A DNA stretch of 64,000 nucleotides, taken from contig OZ245030.1 in NCBI GenBank assembly GCA_965223985.1, forward strand, positions 1,116,001 to 1,180,000. Reading direction: 5' to 3'. This stretch comes from JAPPKS01 sp963667895 (GTDB taxonomy: Bacteria; Poribacteria; WGA-4E; PCPOR2b). The position numbers were made by a program, and so were the translations under genes. Below are positions 25,402-34,251 of this stretch, piece by piece. The notes under the pieces were generated by a model. That model saw nothing but the letters and a program-made list of their open reading frames with translations, was not told the DNA's origin and did no database searches. The stretch's first letter is position 1. Every line of letters begins with the position of its first letter.

Positions 25402-25985
25402 TTACACCATGAATCCCTTAATTCTCTTGCCATCCTCCGAGAGACCTGCTACGGCTTTTCGTTGAACCACGTCGTTTGTTACTGGGTGCGTAATTGGGCT
25501 TGACCAGGGGACATGATCACGTGGGGCGAATCTGTCGAGATCAAATCGGTGTTCTGTTATAAGAAACAGACCATCAGAACACAAATACTTGTGGACGCAT
25601 CGGAGAAAAGAAATCTGTTCCGGGCGCGTTTTCAGTTCGCGAAATGAATTGACCGCCAGAATTACCAGCCCGAATTCCTGATTGAAACAAAAATTCACCA
25701 TATCGAGGCGGTGTAATCGGATTAACGCCTGGATCTCCGCAGAAAGTTGCGATATTCGACGGTTGCCCCATTCAACATGCCTCGCGAGAGATCAATGCCA
25801 TCCATCTGAAACCCAAGTCGGGCGACTTCTTCCATCAACTGTCCCATTCCACAAGCCAGTTCCAGCACTGGACCACGAGTCAATCGGGAAGATTTTAGGT
25901 ACCAAGCGATTTCCCTTTCCGTAAGGGGATTGAACAGTTCATAGTCCCATCCGTAAGGGTCATAGCGTTTCAAGTCGATTTCCAA
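25402..25985 (-). pseudogene. SAM-dependent methyltransferase gene, frameshifted and C-terminally short
   Basis: The TTG at 25985 follows AGGGGGGAG. Residues read YDPYGWDYELFNPLTEREI, then the SAM motif GPVLELACGMGQLMEEVA and MDGIDLSRGMLNGATVE. Near 25757 the frame breaks. The adjacent frame continues ISQLSAEIQALIRLHRLD then MVNFCFNQEFGLVILAVNSF, exactly where a methyltransferase would go on, to a stop at 25402. A missing base at GTCGA/ATATCG explains it. The end (EDGKRIKGFMV) is earlier than usual for the family, so a C-terminal truncation is also likely. A genuine remnant is more plausible here than for the other frameshifted genes. Confidence 0.7.
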
Positions 25986-26136
25986 GCTCGCTCTCCCCCC
26001 TTTTACTTGTATTTAACGTTCCGCGAATACCTGAAGTTGGCGTCGGGAGCTTGCGAGCAAAGGCGATTTTAGTGGAACGACGCGAACCCAGGTCTTCGCC
26101 GTTATATACCGTTGTCCGTACAGTTGTATCAAAGTC

Positions 26137-26508
26137 CTATACGTGTTGATCGACAAGAATGGGATTGCCGTCCGGATCGACTACAACAAAACTTGCCGGA
26201 CCTGAAGTCTCCTCATCTGCTTCAGTCTCTATTTTGATACCTTTTGCTTTAAGCTGCAGTTGGAGTTCTCTTACGTCAGTAAATGAACCAAGTTTGGTGG
26301 CATTTTCATCCCAGCCTGGATTGAAAGTCAGAATGTTCTTTTCGAACATTCCTTGAAACAATCCAATTGTGCAACTACCATTTTTCATAATGAGCCAATT
26401 CTGGGATACATCGCCACCAAAAACCTGAAATCCAAGGTTCTCATAGAATGATTTTGAAGTCTGGATGTCTTTGACATTCAGACTTACTGAGAATGCACCT
26501 AATATCAT
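26137..26508 (-). CDS. VOC-family (glyoxalase/bleomycin resistance-like) protein
   Basis: A 123-residue protein with GGGGGAA before the ATG. It has the paired beta-alpha-beta-beta-beta modules of the vicinal oxygen chelate fold: FSVSLNVKDIQTSKSFYENLGF, NWLIMKNGSCTIGLFQG, then LQLQLKAKGIKIETE and SFVVVDPDGNPILVDQH, with the typical Asp-Pro-Asp-Gly turn. Members are lyases, dioxygenases or drug-binding proteins; the substrate cannot be inferred. It is a single gene between a methyltransferase remnant and the HisG-like gene. Confidence 0.8.
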   Translation of the reverse strand: MILGAFSVSLNVKDIQTSKSFYENLGFQVFGGDVSQNWLIMKNGSCTIGLFQGMFEKNILTFNPGWDENATKLGSFTDVRELQLQLKAKGIKIETEADEETSGPASFVVVDPDGNPILVDQHV

Positions 26509-26707
26509 ATTTCCCCCTTTTTATTGACCACCTCTAAGAATAGTCGTTGTACATGTTTCGAGATGACGGACAATTGCTTGGGGTTTGATGAAGGCCCGTA
26601 ACAAACTCCATCTTGTAGGCGATGTCGCCTACACATCCCGGCTCTCTTAAGAGCGAAGAAGTGATGGCCCCGAAATGCAATATCTCGTTGTCTGCGTCTA
26701 TGCCAAG

Positions 26708-27652
26708 CTACAGACAGGCAGGTGATTTCCACCTAGATTTCAGGTCCGCTTCTATTTCCGCCCAAGGAACTTGCAGTTTCGCCGCTGCGACCATCAAGGC
26801 ATACACAACATCGTTAAACTCTTCCGGGATTCCTGTCTCTTGGGTAAATGCTCTCACAAACTCGGCGGATTCCTCGCCTACTTTCTTACAAATCTCGTTT
26901 TTGTCCTCTAAGAGCTTTGAAGTGGACGAACCAGTTGGGTTCTGAGCAACTGCAGCAATTCTGCGATACTCCTCCTCCCACGGATTGACAATTTTCCGTC
27001 CAATCAACGAGATGTCGCTAAACCGCACAACTTCGGCGACTTTCAGACCTGTTCTAGATATTGCGCTATCAGGTGATTTATCTCCACGATACACGACCTC
27101 AACACACCAGTCGTGAGTGCCTTCCACCACAGTGTTCTCAATGTCACCAGCATATGCAACGACACTGAATCGAATCCCTCTTGATTGCAGTCTTTGCGAC
27201 AGGAATTGGCAAGATGACCGTTCATACTTCCTGTTCACGGCAATGGACACAGGCGGCGAAGAGTCCGGAATCAACCCTTCTCGATTCAACAGACAAAGCG
27301 CAGGTCGATTGAACTGAGCGCTGGAATCGAACCAATCATAGGTATTCAAAACTCCAAGTAAGGAATTTCTAGCGCCCAACATGTATTCATCAAACAGATC
27401 GTCTCCCGTGATGCCATAGGCAACTTCTCCCCGTTGGATGCAATCATCAACACGTTGGGGTACATCTTCTCCGCGAGCTGACACAATATCGAGTATTCCC
27501 TTGGACAGATCTGTCCGATCGAACTCGCCTGCATCTCGGACACCGATTTCTCTGAGAAGACTATTCACATATTCATTCAGTCCCCTGTTTTTTGGAACGT
27601 AGAGTGTCGCCCTCTGTTCAGGAACAAATGGATCGATAGTCTCTCGAAACAC
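26708..27652 (-). CDS. HisG-like domain fused to HisE/MazG-like domain
   Basis: A 314-residue protein with a GTG start behind AAGGAGAA. Residues 1-230 resemble ATP phosphoribosyltransferase (HisG, short form): ATLYVPKNRGLNEYVNSLL, SARGEDVPQRVDDCIQRGEVAYGITGDDLFDEY, then GTHDWCVEVVYRGD and RTGLKVAEVVRFSDISLIG. The usual PRPP loop (TGTTL or similar) is not conserved. Residues about 245-310 form a HisE/MazG helical pyrophosphatase domain with KVGEESAEFV and EEFNDVVYAL, matching the EExxE...ExxD metal motif. HisI-HisE fusions are common; HisG-HisE is unusual. It could do the first two histidine steps on one chain or be a diverged paralogue. No other his gene is nearby. Confidence 0.7.
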   Translation of the reverse strand: MFRETIDPFVPEQRATLYVPKNRGLNEYVNSLLREIGVRDAGEFDRTDLSKGILDIVSARGEDVPQRVDDCIQRGEVAYGITGDDLFDEYMLGARNSLLGVLNTYDWFDSSAQFNRPALCLLNREGLIPDSSPPVSIAVNRKYERSSCQFLSQRLQSRGIRFSVVAYAGDIENTVVEGTHDWCVEVVYRGDKSPDSAISRTGLKVAEVVRFSDISLIGRKIVNPWEEEYRRIAAVAQNPTGSSTSKLLEDKNEICKKVGEESAEFVRAFTQETGIPEEFNDVVYALMVAAAKLQVPWAEIEADLKSRWKSPACL

Positions 27653-27871
27653 TTACTTCTCCTTTATCGGAATAGCTGCTACATCAATACCGGCAAAGCA
27701 GTTAGAATCTCAACTGAACTCTTCGGGATGAGCAGCATATCTGCGGGATAGGGTTCAGGAGGTATTGTCGTCGTCCGAGCCGCTCGTAGATCTGAGGCGT
27801 AGCGTTAGATTCACGCCAATCATCGATCCCTCTGCGTAAGTCCTTATGGCAAATACATCCGCCGCCGTGAA

Positions 27872-29242
27872 CTAAATCCTAGACTTCGCCTTGAGTTCCA
27901 AGTATTTATTCACGACCGTCATCGTCAACTGATGTGCGGGAACATCAAGCGCGATGATACCACCTCTGCGAAGTATTTGCAAGGTCGCCTGTTTCTCCTG
28001 CAATAATTTCTCTGCAATCGCCTTTTGGTAGACGATTTTGGAATTCGTCAATTTTTGCGTGGCGAGTGCTACGATGCTGGAGTCTGTCAAAGTTACGCAA
28101 GCGATGAGGTGGTGTCTGGCGAGCTTCGCCACATAACGGGCAAGCCCTTCTGCCGCGTCCTTATCCAAGATGTCGGTAAAAAGAATTATCAAAGCCCGTT
28201 TGCGCTGTTTAGATGCCAGGTATTTGAAGGCAGTCTCGAAATCCGGTTCGACCGGATAAACCTGTAAGGCGTAGGTGGCTTCTAGCATTGCGAGGAACTG
28301 CTTTTTTCCTGGTTTGGGGGCTAGGTATCGAATAACGGTGTCTGAAAAAGCGATTAATCCCACTTTGTCCCCCTTGAGTGTTGAGACGTAGCTTGTCATA
28401 AGAATGGTGTTGATGGCATAATCGAGTTTAATCATCGCTTGTTGCCGGCTTGGCTCTGCGCTGGACGCGCCTTCTGTCTCGTCTTCTTGCGGTTCCGTCA
28501 AAATGGGTGATGCCATCAATCGACCAGCGTCCAACATTATCACCACATCCTGGCTCCGTTCCGTCTCAAACTCGCGCACAATCGGTTTTTGGCGTCTCGA
28601 AGTCGCTTTCCAGTCAATGCGGCGGAGGTCATCATCAGGAGCGTAATCGCGCAGCCGCTCAAATTCCGTTCCCTCGCCAAATTGCCGCGAGTTTTTCAAT
28701 CCGAGTTGGCTGAGCATCCCGCGCCTAACCAATAACTCGTACTGTCGGATGGCGTGCAAGTTGGGATAGACCTTCACTTCTGCCGCCGCCGCGACCTGAC
28801 GTTGGCGGATAATCAGCCCTAAAATTCCCGAACACTGTACGTGGATGTCCGTAAAATGGTAAACGCCTCGGCGCAGTGGCGTGAGTTGGTAAGTTATAAG
28901 TTCTTGGGTCGCAGCGCCGACGTAAACCTCGTGGATTACGCGATCGAACTGGAAGGTTGGAGGAAAATCGTCCTTCAGTCGCAACTGTAACCAATAACGA
29001 GAACGGTTGACCACGCGCAGCGTCACGGCGTTTTCCGCTCCCAACGAAAACTTTGAGTTCATCTCGCGGCTCACCTCAACCTTCGTAAATAGCGGTGTTT
29101 TCAGGTAATCAACGACGCAGATGACCAATAGTAGCAGCAGATAGGCGGCATCAACGAACAACAGACTGGGGGAGACCTCGAAAAGCATAATGGGAATCGC
29201 TGACGGTAGTAGGAAGATGAGTAGTCTTCTACTCAATCGCAT
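27872..29242 (-). CDS. DUF58 domain protein (MoxR-associated)
   Basis: A 456-residue protein; the ATG at 29242 follows GGAGGGAGG. Two N-terminal TM helices (LLIFLLPSAIPIMLFEV, LLFVDAAYLLLLLVICVVDY) precede a beta-rich region. The DUF58 core follows: FGEGTEFERLRDYAPDDD, RRIDWKATSRRQKPIVREF and the vWA-like strand DVVIMLDAGRLM, whose MIDAS Ser residues are not conserved. DUF58 proteins are regularly encoded next to MoxR AAA ATPases, as here (51 bases downstream of it), and are thought to be membrane-associated clients or adaptors of the ATPase. Confidence 0.85.
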   Translation of the reverse strand: MRLSRRLLIFLLPSAIPIMLFEVSPSLLFVDAAYLLLLLVICVVDYLKTPLFTKVEVSREMNSKFSLGAENAVTLRVVNRSRYWLQLRLKDDFPPTFQFDRVIHEVYVGAATQELITYQLTPLRRGVYHFTDIHVQCSGILGLIIRQRQVAAAAEVKVYPNLHAIRQYELLVRRGMLSQLGLKNSRQFGEGTEFERLRDYAPDDDLRRIDWKATSRRQKPIVREFETERSQDVVIMLDAGRLMASPILTEPQEDETEGASSAEPSRQQAMIKLDYAINTILMTSYVSTLKGDKVGLIAFSDTVIRYLAPKPGKKQFLAMLEATYALQVYPVEPDFETAFKYLASKQRKRALIILFTDILDKDAAEGLARYVAKLARHHLIACVTLTDSSIVALATQKLTNSKIVYQKAIAEKLLQEKQATLQILRRGGIIALDVPAHQLTMTVVNKYLELKAKSRI

Positions 29243-29293
29243 CACGTGACCTCCCTCCTGTATGAATCACGAATCGAACTCTAGAGACACAGA

Positions 29294-30247
29294 TTAACGC
29301 GGTATTTCCAACTCGGCGAGCAGTCTGTCAATCACATCGTCTGCAGATAGCCCTTCAATTTCCGATTCCGGTTTCAAAATAATCCGATGGCGATAGACGT
29401 GTGGGGCTAACCGCTTGACATCATCCGGCAAGATGTAATCCCGCCCCCGCATCGCCGCGTAAGTTTTGCTCCCCAACAACAGCGAAATCGATGCGCGCGG
29501 ACTGCCCCCCAAAATGAGGTCATTGGAACTGCGCGACGCCTCGGCTAAACCGACAATATATTCGAAAATGGATTCTTCAACCGTCACCGCTTGAATCGCT
29601 GTTTGGCATTGTTGGAGTAAATCCTTATCAATGACCCCTTCAACGCCAGACTGCTCGAGTTGAGAGGCTCTAAAGCCGTTGTGATAATTAATCAATACCT
29701 GTTGCTCCATTTCTCGTCCCGGATAATCGACGCGAAGTTTGAACAGAAACCGATCTAGTTGGGCTTCGGGGAGGGGATAGGTGCCTTCGTATTCCACAGG
29801 GTTCTGCGTCGCCAATACCATAAAGGGTGGGGAAAGCTCGTAGCGGACTCCGTCAATGCTGACCTGCCGCTCCTCCATACATTCGAGGAGCGCCGATTGC
29901 GTTTTCGCCGGGGCACGGTTGATTTCATCCGCCAGCAACACGTTGGTGAAAACCGGTCCCCGCTTGAGGTTGAATTGATGCGTCGCCAAATCGTAAACGC
30001 TAGTTCCGACAATATCCGACGGCATTAGGTCGGGGGTAAATTGGACGCGACTGAATTCACCGGACACTACCATCGCCAATGTTTTCGCAACAAGCGTTTT
30101 TGCGGTGCCGGGGACGCCTTCTAGTAGAACGTGCCCACCGGATAGGAAACTGACCACCACCAGTTCAAACAACTCTTCTTGCCCAACGATGACCTTTTCG
30201 GCTTCCTGTTTCATCTTTTCAAAGACGCTCTGAATTATATCGGACAT
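29294..30247 (-). CDS. MoxR-family AAA+ ATPase
   Basis: A 317-residue ATPase starting at the ATG at 30247 (AGGAG five bases upstream; an upstream in-frame start at 30322 is unsupported). Walker A is GVPGTAKT, Walker B LLADEINRAP, sensor 1 VLATQNPVEYEGTYPLPEAQ, with the arginine-rich LDRFLFKLRV following. ILGGSPRASISLLLGSKTYAA is the family C-terminal motif. MoxR ATPases act as chaperones that activate or insert partner complexes together with vWA/DUF58 proteins. The downstream DUF58 gene and the distal DUF4350/DUF4129 genes make a classical MoxR set. Confidence 0.9.
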   Translation of the reverse strand: MSDIIQSVFEKMKQEAEKVIVGQEELFELVVVSFLSGGHVLLEGVPGTAKTLVAKTLAMVVSGEFSRVQFTPDLMPSDIVGTSVYDLATHQFNLKRGPVFTNVLLADEINRAPAKTQSALLECMEERQVSIDGVRYELSPPFMVLATQNPVEYEGTYPLPEAQLDRFLFKLRVDYPGREMEQQVLINYHNGFRASQLEQSGVEGVIDKDLLQQCQTAIQAVTVEESIFEYIVGLAEASRSSNDLILGGSPRASISLLLGSKTYAAMRGRDYILPDDVKRLAPHVYRHRIILKPESEIEGLSADDVIDRLLAELEIPR

Positions 30248-30473
30248 AGCTCTCCTATTCTGAAACCGAGTGTTTTCTTGAAAACTCAGTTTCCTTTTTG
30301 CGCAACCGAGTTGAATCAGCAACTATCAAATCATCAACCAAACTCGACAGTAAGGCCAATTTCCTGAACAGAGAAATCAGTGAACCAAACCGTTGCTATC
30401 GACAGAACCAATCTTCGGAAATAACGCTTAGGTCCCAATACACCATCTGCTGCGGTGGATATGAATAACGTCC

Positions 30474-31244
30474 TCAAAACATTTGGAGTAAACCTGAAAT
30501 ACTATTGACGATCCATGTCGGATTCGCTACCGGGTTCACCAACTGATTGGGTTGGAACTTCCCAGTTCTAACTAAAGCGCTTCTCAGTCCCATTCTCTCT
30601 GCACCCAGGATGTCGGTTGTGATATCATCGCCAACCGCAATGACTTCACTAGGATGAAGCTGGAGATTATCAAGGGCAATTTTGTAAAAAAACTCACTCG
30701 GTTTGCCCATTACTTTCGCCGTTTTATTTGCAGCATATTCGAGAAGCGCCACAAATGCACCGCAATCCAAGAACCTCCCCTCCGACGAAACCCAATACGG
30801 CGATTTTTGTAGCGCGATGAGTTCAGCACCATCCATTAAAAGCCCAAAGGCATGATTCAAAGATTGAAAGTTGAACCGATGTCCATAATCGCCAACGACA
30901 ACAAAATCGGGAGCGTCACTATCTGTTGGTATCTCGTCGAAAAACGTCTTGACGAAATCATCGACCATAAAGTGGCAGCGCGCACGGGGTTGTGAGCGCA
31001 AATAGAGGAGACAGGCGTAGCTCGCATTAAAAATTTCACTTTCATATACGTCAAACCCCAAGGAGCGCATCTGTTCATGAAGCATTTTCGGGGTCTTGGC
31101 TGTGATATTTGTAAGAAATCGAATCTGATAGCCTTCCTGACGCAAATACCTTACAGTTTGAACAGCCTTTGGGTACGGTTCATTCTTGAAACAGAGTGTG
31201 CCATCAAGATCAATCAAGAACGCCTTGGGACTCGTTGTTGTCAT
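30474..31244 (-). CDS. HAD-IIA family phosphatase (NagD/LHPP-like)
   Basis: A 256-residue protein with GAGGATAGT before the ATG. HAD motif I is FLIDLDGTL with the nucleophile and acid Asp, motif II is IRFLTNITAKTP, and motif III/IV are KVMGKPSEFFYKIAL and VIAVGDDITTDILGAERMG. A C2a-type cap lies between motifs II and III, the arrangement of NagD and human LHPP-type enzymes. The reaction is phosphate ester hydrolysis with unknown substrate. It interrupts the MoxR cluster together with the PhyH gene just upstream. Confidence 0.85.
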   Translation of the reverse strand: MTTTSPKAFLIDLDGTLCFKNEPYPKAVQTVRYLRQEGYQIRFLTNITAKTPKMLHEQMRSLGFDVYESEIFNASYACLLYLRSQPRARCHFMVDDFVKTFFDEIPTDSDAPDFVVVGDYGHRFNFQSLNHAFGLLMDGAELIALQKSPYWVSSEGRFLDCGAFVALLEYAANKTAKVMGKPSEFFYKIALDNLQLHPSEVIAVGDDITTDILGAERMGLRSALVRTGKFQPNQLVNPVANPTWIVNSISGLLQMF

Positions 31245-31345
31245 ACTATCCTCAACATTTTGTGCAAACGATCGTCAGCTATCCTACCAGAGCAGGCTGC
31301 ACAGCCCTTAGCAAGATAGATTCTCAGAGCAAGCCAATCAACACA

Positions 31346-32176
31346 TTATGAAGCCCAGCAACCCTCTGTGTACGCCTCGCGAGTAAACAACTTCCTACGC
31401 ATCGGATTGGCACGCGCTATCCATTCGGGTGGAATCTCTTGGGTGTAACGGTGTGGGGGTCCCGCTTCCTTGAAGATGTCAATATTGAAGATTCGGTAAG
31501 GTTGTGGAGAATTTAACGGTTTCGCCTCAACTGCATGAAATATGCGGGCGTTAATATAGACCATACTACCGGGCGGTAAGGAGAGCCGTTTCTCTCTGAG
31601 CGTGCGTCCAGCCTCAACATCCAACTCGCCTGCCAGCATTCGTTCCGGTGTTGTGGATTCGGTTGGTGCAACACGGTGACTACCTGGAATGACTTTCAGA
31701 TTGCGGTCGCCAAGCGTAAACCCGTTGGGATAATACAGAATCTGCACATAGTATTTGTCACGCTCAGCGAGATTGATTGGATTCTCATGCCTCCAATGGT
31801 GATGATCCTGATGATACGGAACTGCCCCAATGCCGCGTGGTGCGATATTCAGGGCAGAATGACAAAAATGATAATCGTCGCCGATAGTCGATTGTAACAA
31901 CGACGTTATGAAGGAATCATCAATCGATCGGTCGCTATACAGTCGGCGTTCGTTCCAGGGACGTATGAAGTAGGATTTCGGTTCCTCACCATCTTGCTCC
32001 AACGCATTGAGGTAATGCCGCACAGGTTCGTATTCCGTGAATTCCGCAATTAGGTTCTCTCTCGCATCGTCAGAAAGGACGTCGGGATAGGCGATGTAGC
32101 CATCATTGTGAAAGGCATCAATGTCCGCCTTGGTCGGCCCCGTTAAGCGAAATAGAGATTCCAATTCGGTTGCCAT
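31346..32176 (-). CDS. Phytanoyl-CoA dioxygenase (PhyH) family protein
   Basis: A 276-residue protein opening DIDAFHNDGYIAYPDVLSD. The iron ligands are in AVPYHQDHHHW (HxD), with the distal His in NARIFHAVEAKP and the 2-oxoglutarate Arg in PYRIFNIDIF. The cupin strands DRNLKVIPGSHRVAP and LSLPPGSMVYI are typical. The full 2-His-1-carboxylate site suggests an active Fe(II)/2-oxoglutarate oxygenase. Sequence differs substantially from the two PhyH proteins at the left end of the window, so this is not a recent duplicate. The ribosome binding site is weak. Confidence 0.85.
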   Translation of the reverse strand: MATELESLFRLTGPTKADIDAFHNDGYIAYPDVLSDDARENLIAEFTEYEPVRHYLNALEQDGEEPKSYFIRPWNERRLYSDRSIDDSFITSLLQSTIGDDYHFCHSALNIAPRGIGAVPYHQDHHHWRHENPINLAERDKYYVQILYYPNGFTLGDRNLKVIPGSHRVAPTESTTPERMLAGELDVEAGRTLREKRLSLPPGSMVYINARIFHAVEAKPLNSPQPYRIFNIDIFKEAGPPHRYTQEIPPEWIARANPMRRKLFTREAYTEGCWAS

Positions 32177-32328
32177 AGATTTCGGTCCATTCGTAAATAT
32201 TTTTACATGCCCTTGGAACCCAACTCACCACGGTTGAAGGCACAGCGCAAGCGCGTTTGCTTAAGCGGAAATTTTCCTGAACAGCGCTAGGCAACCTTGA
32301 CTGCTAGTCATCGAGATAGAGGATTCAT

Positions 32329-33456
32329 TTAACGCTGCATTAGTCGTGTACGTCCAATTTTCTCCCTATCACGATAGGCTTCAACCTGTTTGGCGAGCGA
32401 GAGCAGATGTGCCTCGGATATGTCACCATGCGGCTCAAGCCCTGCCAGAAGCCTATGGAGTTCGTCCGTATCAATCGGCCTCCGTTTAGCCATTTCCTCG
32501 ACGAAACTAGCAGTATTTAGACTCGGGTTAATATTCCACCGTGCGGAGAGGTCTGATCGGAATGTATCGCGAATCTGCTTCAAAATCGCCGAACGGGTGT
32601 TCCCTTTTTGATAAAGAGCGGTCATGGCGAGGACATACTCTGAACTGAAGCGACTGTGTGTCTCCTCGACCACTAGTGGCTTGCCGAATCGTTTCCCGCG
32701 GAGTATCAGAAACAGGAATATAATCAGTCCGATATAAGTAACACCCAAACCGACCGGCGTTTTGAACAGTAGGTGGATTAGCGGATTAGTGGCGTCTATT
32801 GAGCCAAAGGCGTAGTAGTGCGATTCGGCCAGCCCAATACGCGCACGGCGGGGCAGCGTCGTCATCAGGTTGTAGAGGAACGTCGCGTTGCGATCATCTC
32901 CTAGACCGGAATCGTTGAAAATATATGGGCATGACATGAAAAAGGCGCGGCCATCCCCTTCTCGAAACGTCACAATCGAATAATCCATCTCTTTTCCGAA
33001 GAGCGGCGCCACATCCCGTTCGATCGGCTGGATAGCAACGTCGGTTCTGGAGAAAATTTCTTTGACAGGACGGTCTGGAAATACCGGGGCAACTAGGATT
33101 CGCTGCGAGGTCTCCAACGGTTTTGATGCCTTGCGCATCTCTAATCCAAAATCGAATAACAAGGATTCGAGCACTGAGCGGTCTCCCGCAACAATCAGCG
33201 TGCCGCCTCTCTCGACGAAGTGGTGTATCTCCTCAATTTCCCCCTCGTCTAAGGCTTCATTTAGTTGCCGCAGAAATAGCACGTCCAACCGATTCAGCCG
33301 GGCGGGCTGTTCCACCTTGATTTCCGTCACGCGGAATTTCAACTCCCGCAAGACTCCGTAGAGCGTGCTACCTTGGTCCAGCACATCGCATGATAGCTCG
33401 AAAAAGGAGAGTACAATCAGCGAAATGCTGAAGAGGCAAGTTCTGAAGCTTGTCAT
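32329..33456 (-). CDS. DUF4350-like membrane protein of the MoxR cluster
   Basis: A 375-residue protein. An N-terminal hydrophobic segment (FRTCLFSISLIVLSFFELSC) could be a signal peptide or lipoprotein leader. The soluble region has the DUF4350 pattern: STLYGVLRELKFRV, LDVLFLRQL and IHHFVERGGTLIVAGDR. One TM helix (VGLGVTYIGLIIFLFLIL) near residue 240 is followed by a cytoplasmic helical C-terminus. It is encoded downstream of a DUF4129-like gene (37 bases gap), the pairing usual in MoxR/DUF58 clusters. Biochemical function unknown. Confidence 0.75.
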   Translation of the reverse strand: MTSFRTCLFSISLIVLSFFELSCDVLDQGSTLYGVLRELKFRVTEIKVEQPARLNRLDVLFLRQLNEALDEGEIEEIHHFVERGGTLIVAGDRSVLESLLFDFGLEMRKASKPLETSQRILVAPVFPDRPVKEIFSRTDVAIQPIERDVAPLFGKEMDYSIVTFREGDGRAFFMSCPYIFNDSGLGDDRNATFLYNLMTTLPRRARIGLAESHYYAFGSIDATNPLIHLLFKTPVGLGVTYIGLIIFLFLILRGKRFGKPLVVEETHSRFSSEYVLAMTALYQKGNTRSAILKQIRDTFRSDLSARWNINPSLNTASFVEEMAKRRPIDTDELHRLLAGLEPHGDISEAHLLSLAKQVEAYRDREKIGRTRLMQR

Positions 33457-33492
33457 CTGTTGACACTCTCTGTCAGTGGAGAACGAGAGGAC

Positions 33493-34125
33493 TCACCCGG
33501 TCACCAAATACACCTTTTCCAACAATGCTCGGTAATTTCCGATGGTACCAGCGTTGCACGGTTTGTAGCCGTACCAGACATCATCGAAAACCTGAATCGC
33601 CGGCCGCAGCGCGTCTTGTAACTCAGCGTGCGTCTGCAATGTGTGGAGATATTCGAGATTAGTCAGGCTCTTATCGTAGGTAAGCATTCCCTTTTCCTGA
33701 AGGCGAAAAACCGCCGATAAATAGAGAAATCGGAGCGCATCCCGAAAGTTATGCGATGCTGCCGCCGCTTCAGATTGGGCGAGCGCTGCCCGCTCCGTCA
33801 GCACATCGTCCGTTGAGAATTCACCGGTCGCATCTCGTACTTCAATAATCAGATTCCTGCGGATCTGCTGGACAAAAAAGACGGTCACACTACTCAGTAC
33901 CAGGAGGCCAAGCCCGAACAGCACGTACTTGAGATTGATATCCCAAGGTGTGTCCGGCGAGAGGAGTTTGGATAAAATATCCTCGTATTTCTCAAAGGAA
34001 ACATCCACCTCAGTGTGGTTCGCCTTCACGTCTTCTCTAAATTGTTCCTCCTCTGTCCCAACTGCGAACAACACGGAGGTAGTCGCCAAAAGGAGTAGCG
34101 CACAGATGAATGTTATTTTTCTCAT
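33493..34125 (-). CDS. DUF4129-like membrane protein of the MoxR cluster
   Basis: A 210-residue protein with a signal peptide (ITFICALLLLATTSVLFA) and one TM helix near residue 67 (YVLFGLGLLVLSSVTVFFV). The C-terminal part, from DALRFLYLSAVFRLQEKG through TNLEYLHTLQ to FDDVWYGYKPC, is the DUF4129 pattern. These proteins occur with transglutaminase, DUF4350, MoxR and DUF58 partners. The gene lies between the DUF4350-like gene and the tandem membrane proteins and is probably co-transcribed with them. Confidence 0.75.
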   Translation of the reverse strand: MRKITFICALLLLATTSVLFAVGTEEEQFREDVKANHTEVDVSFEKYEDILSKLLSPDTPWDINLKYVLFGLGLLVLSSVTVFFVQQIRRNLIIEVRDATGEFSTDDVLTERAALAQSEAAAASHNFRDALRFLYLSAVFRLQEKGMLTYDKSLTNLEYLHTLQTHAELQDALRPAIQVFDDVWYGYKPCNAGTIGNYRALLEKVYLVTG

Positions 34126-34251
34126 GCTTATCCCACCTGTTTCAAGTTGAGGTGGGTCGAAAGAATCGTCCCATTCGGTTCCAAAGCTGAGGCACGCCTA
34201 ATTCGCCATGGGGTTACCGAATTGATTCATGCCATCTCTTTTACTGTGCTG

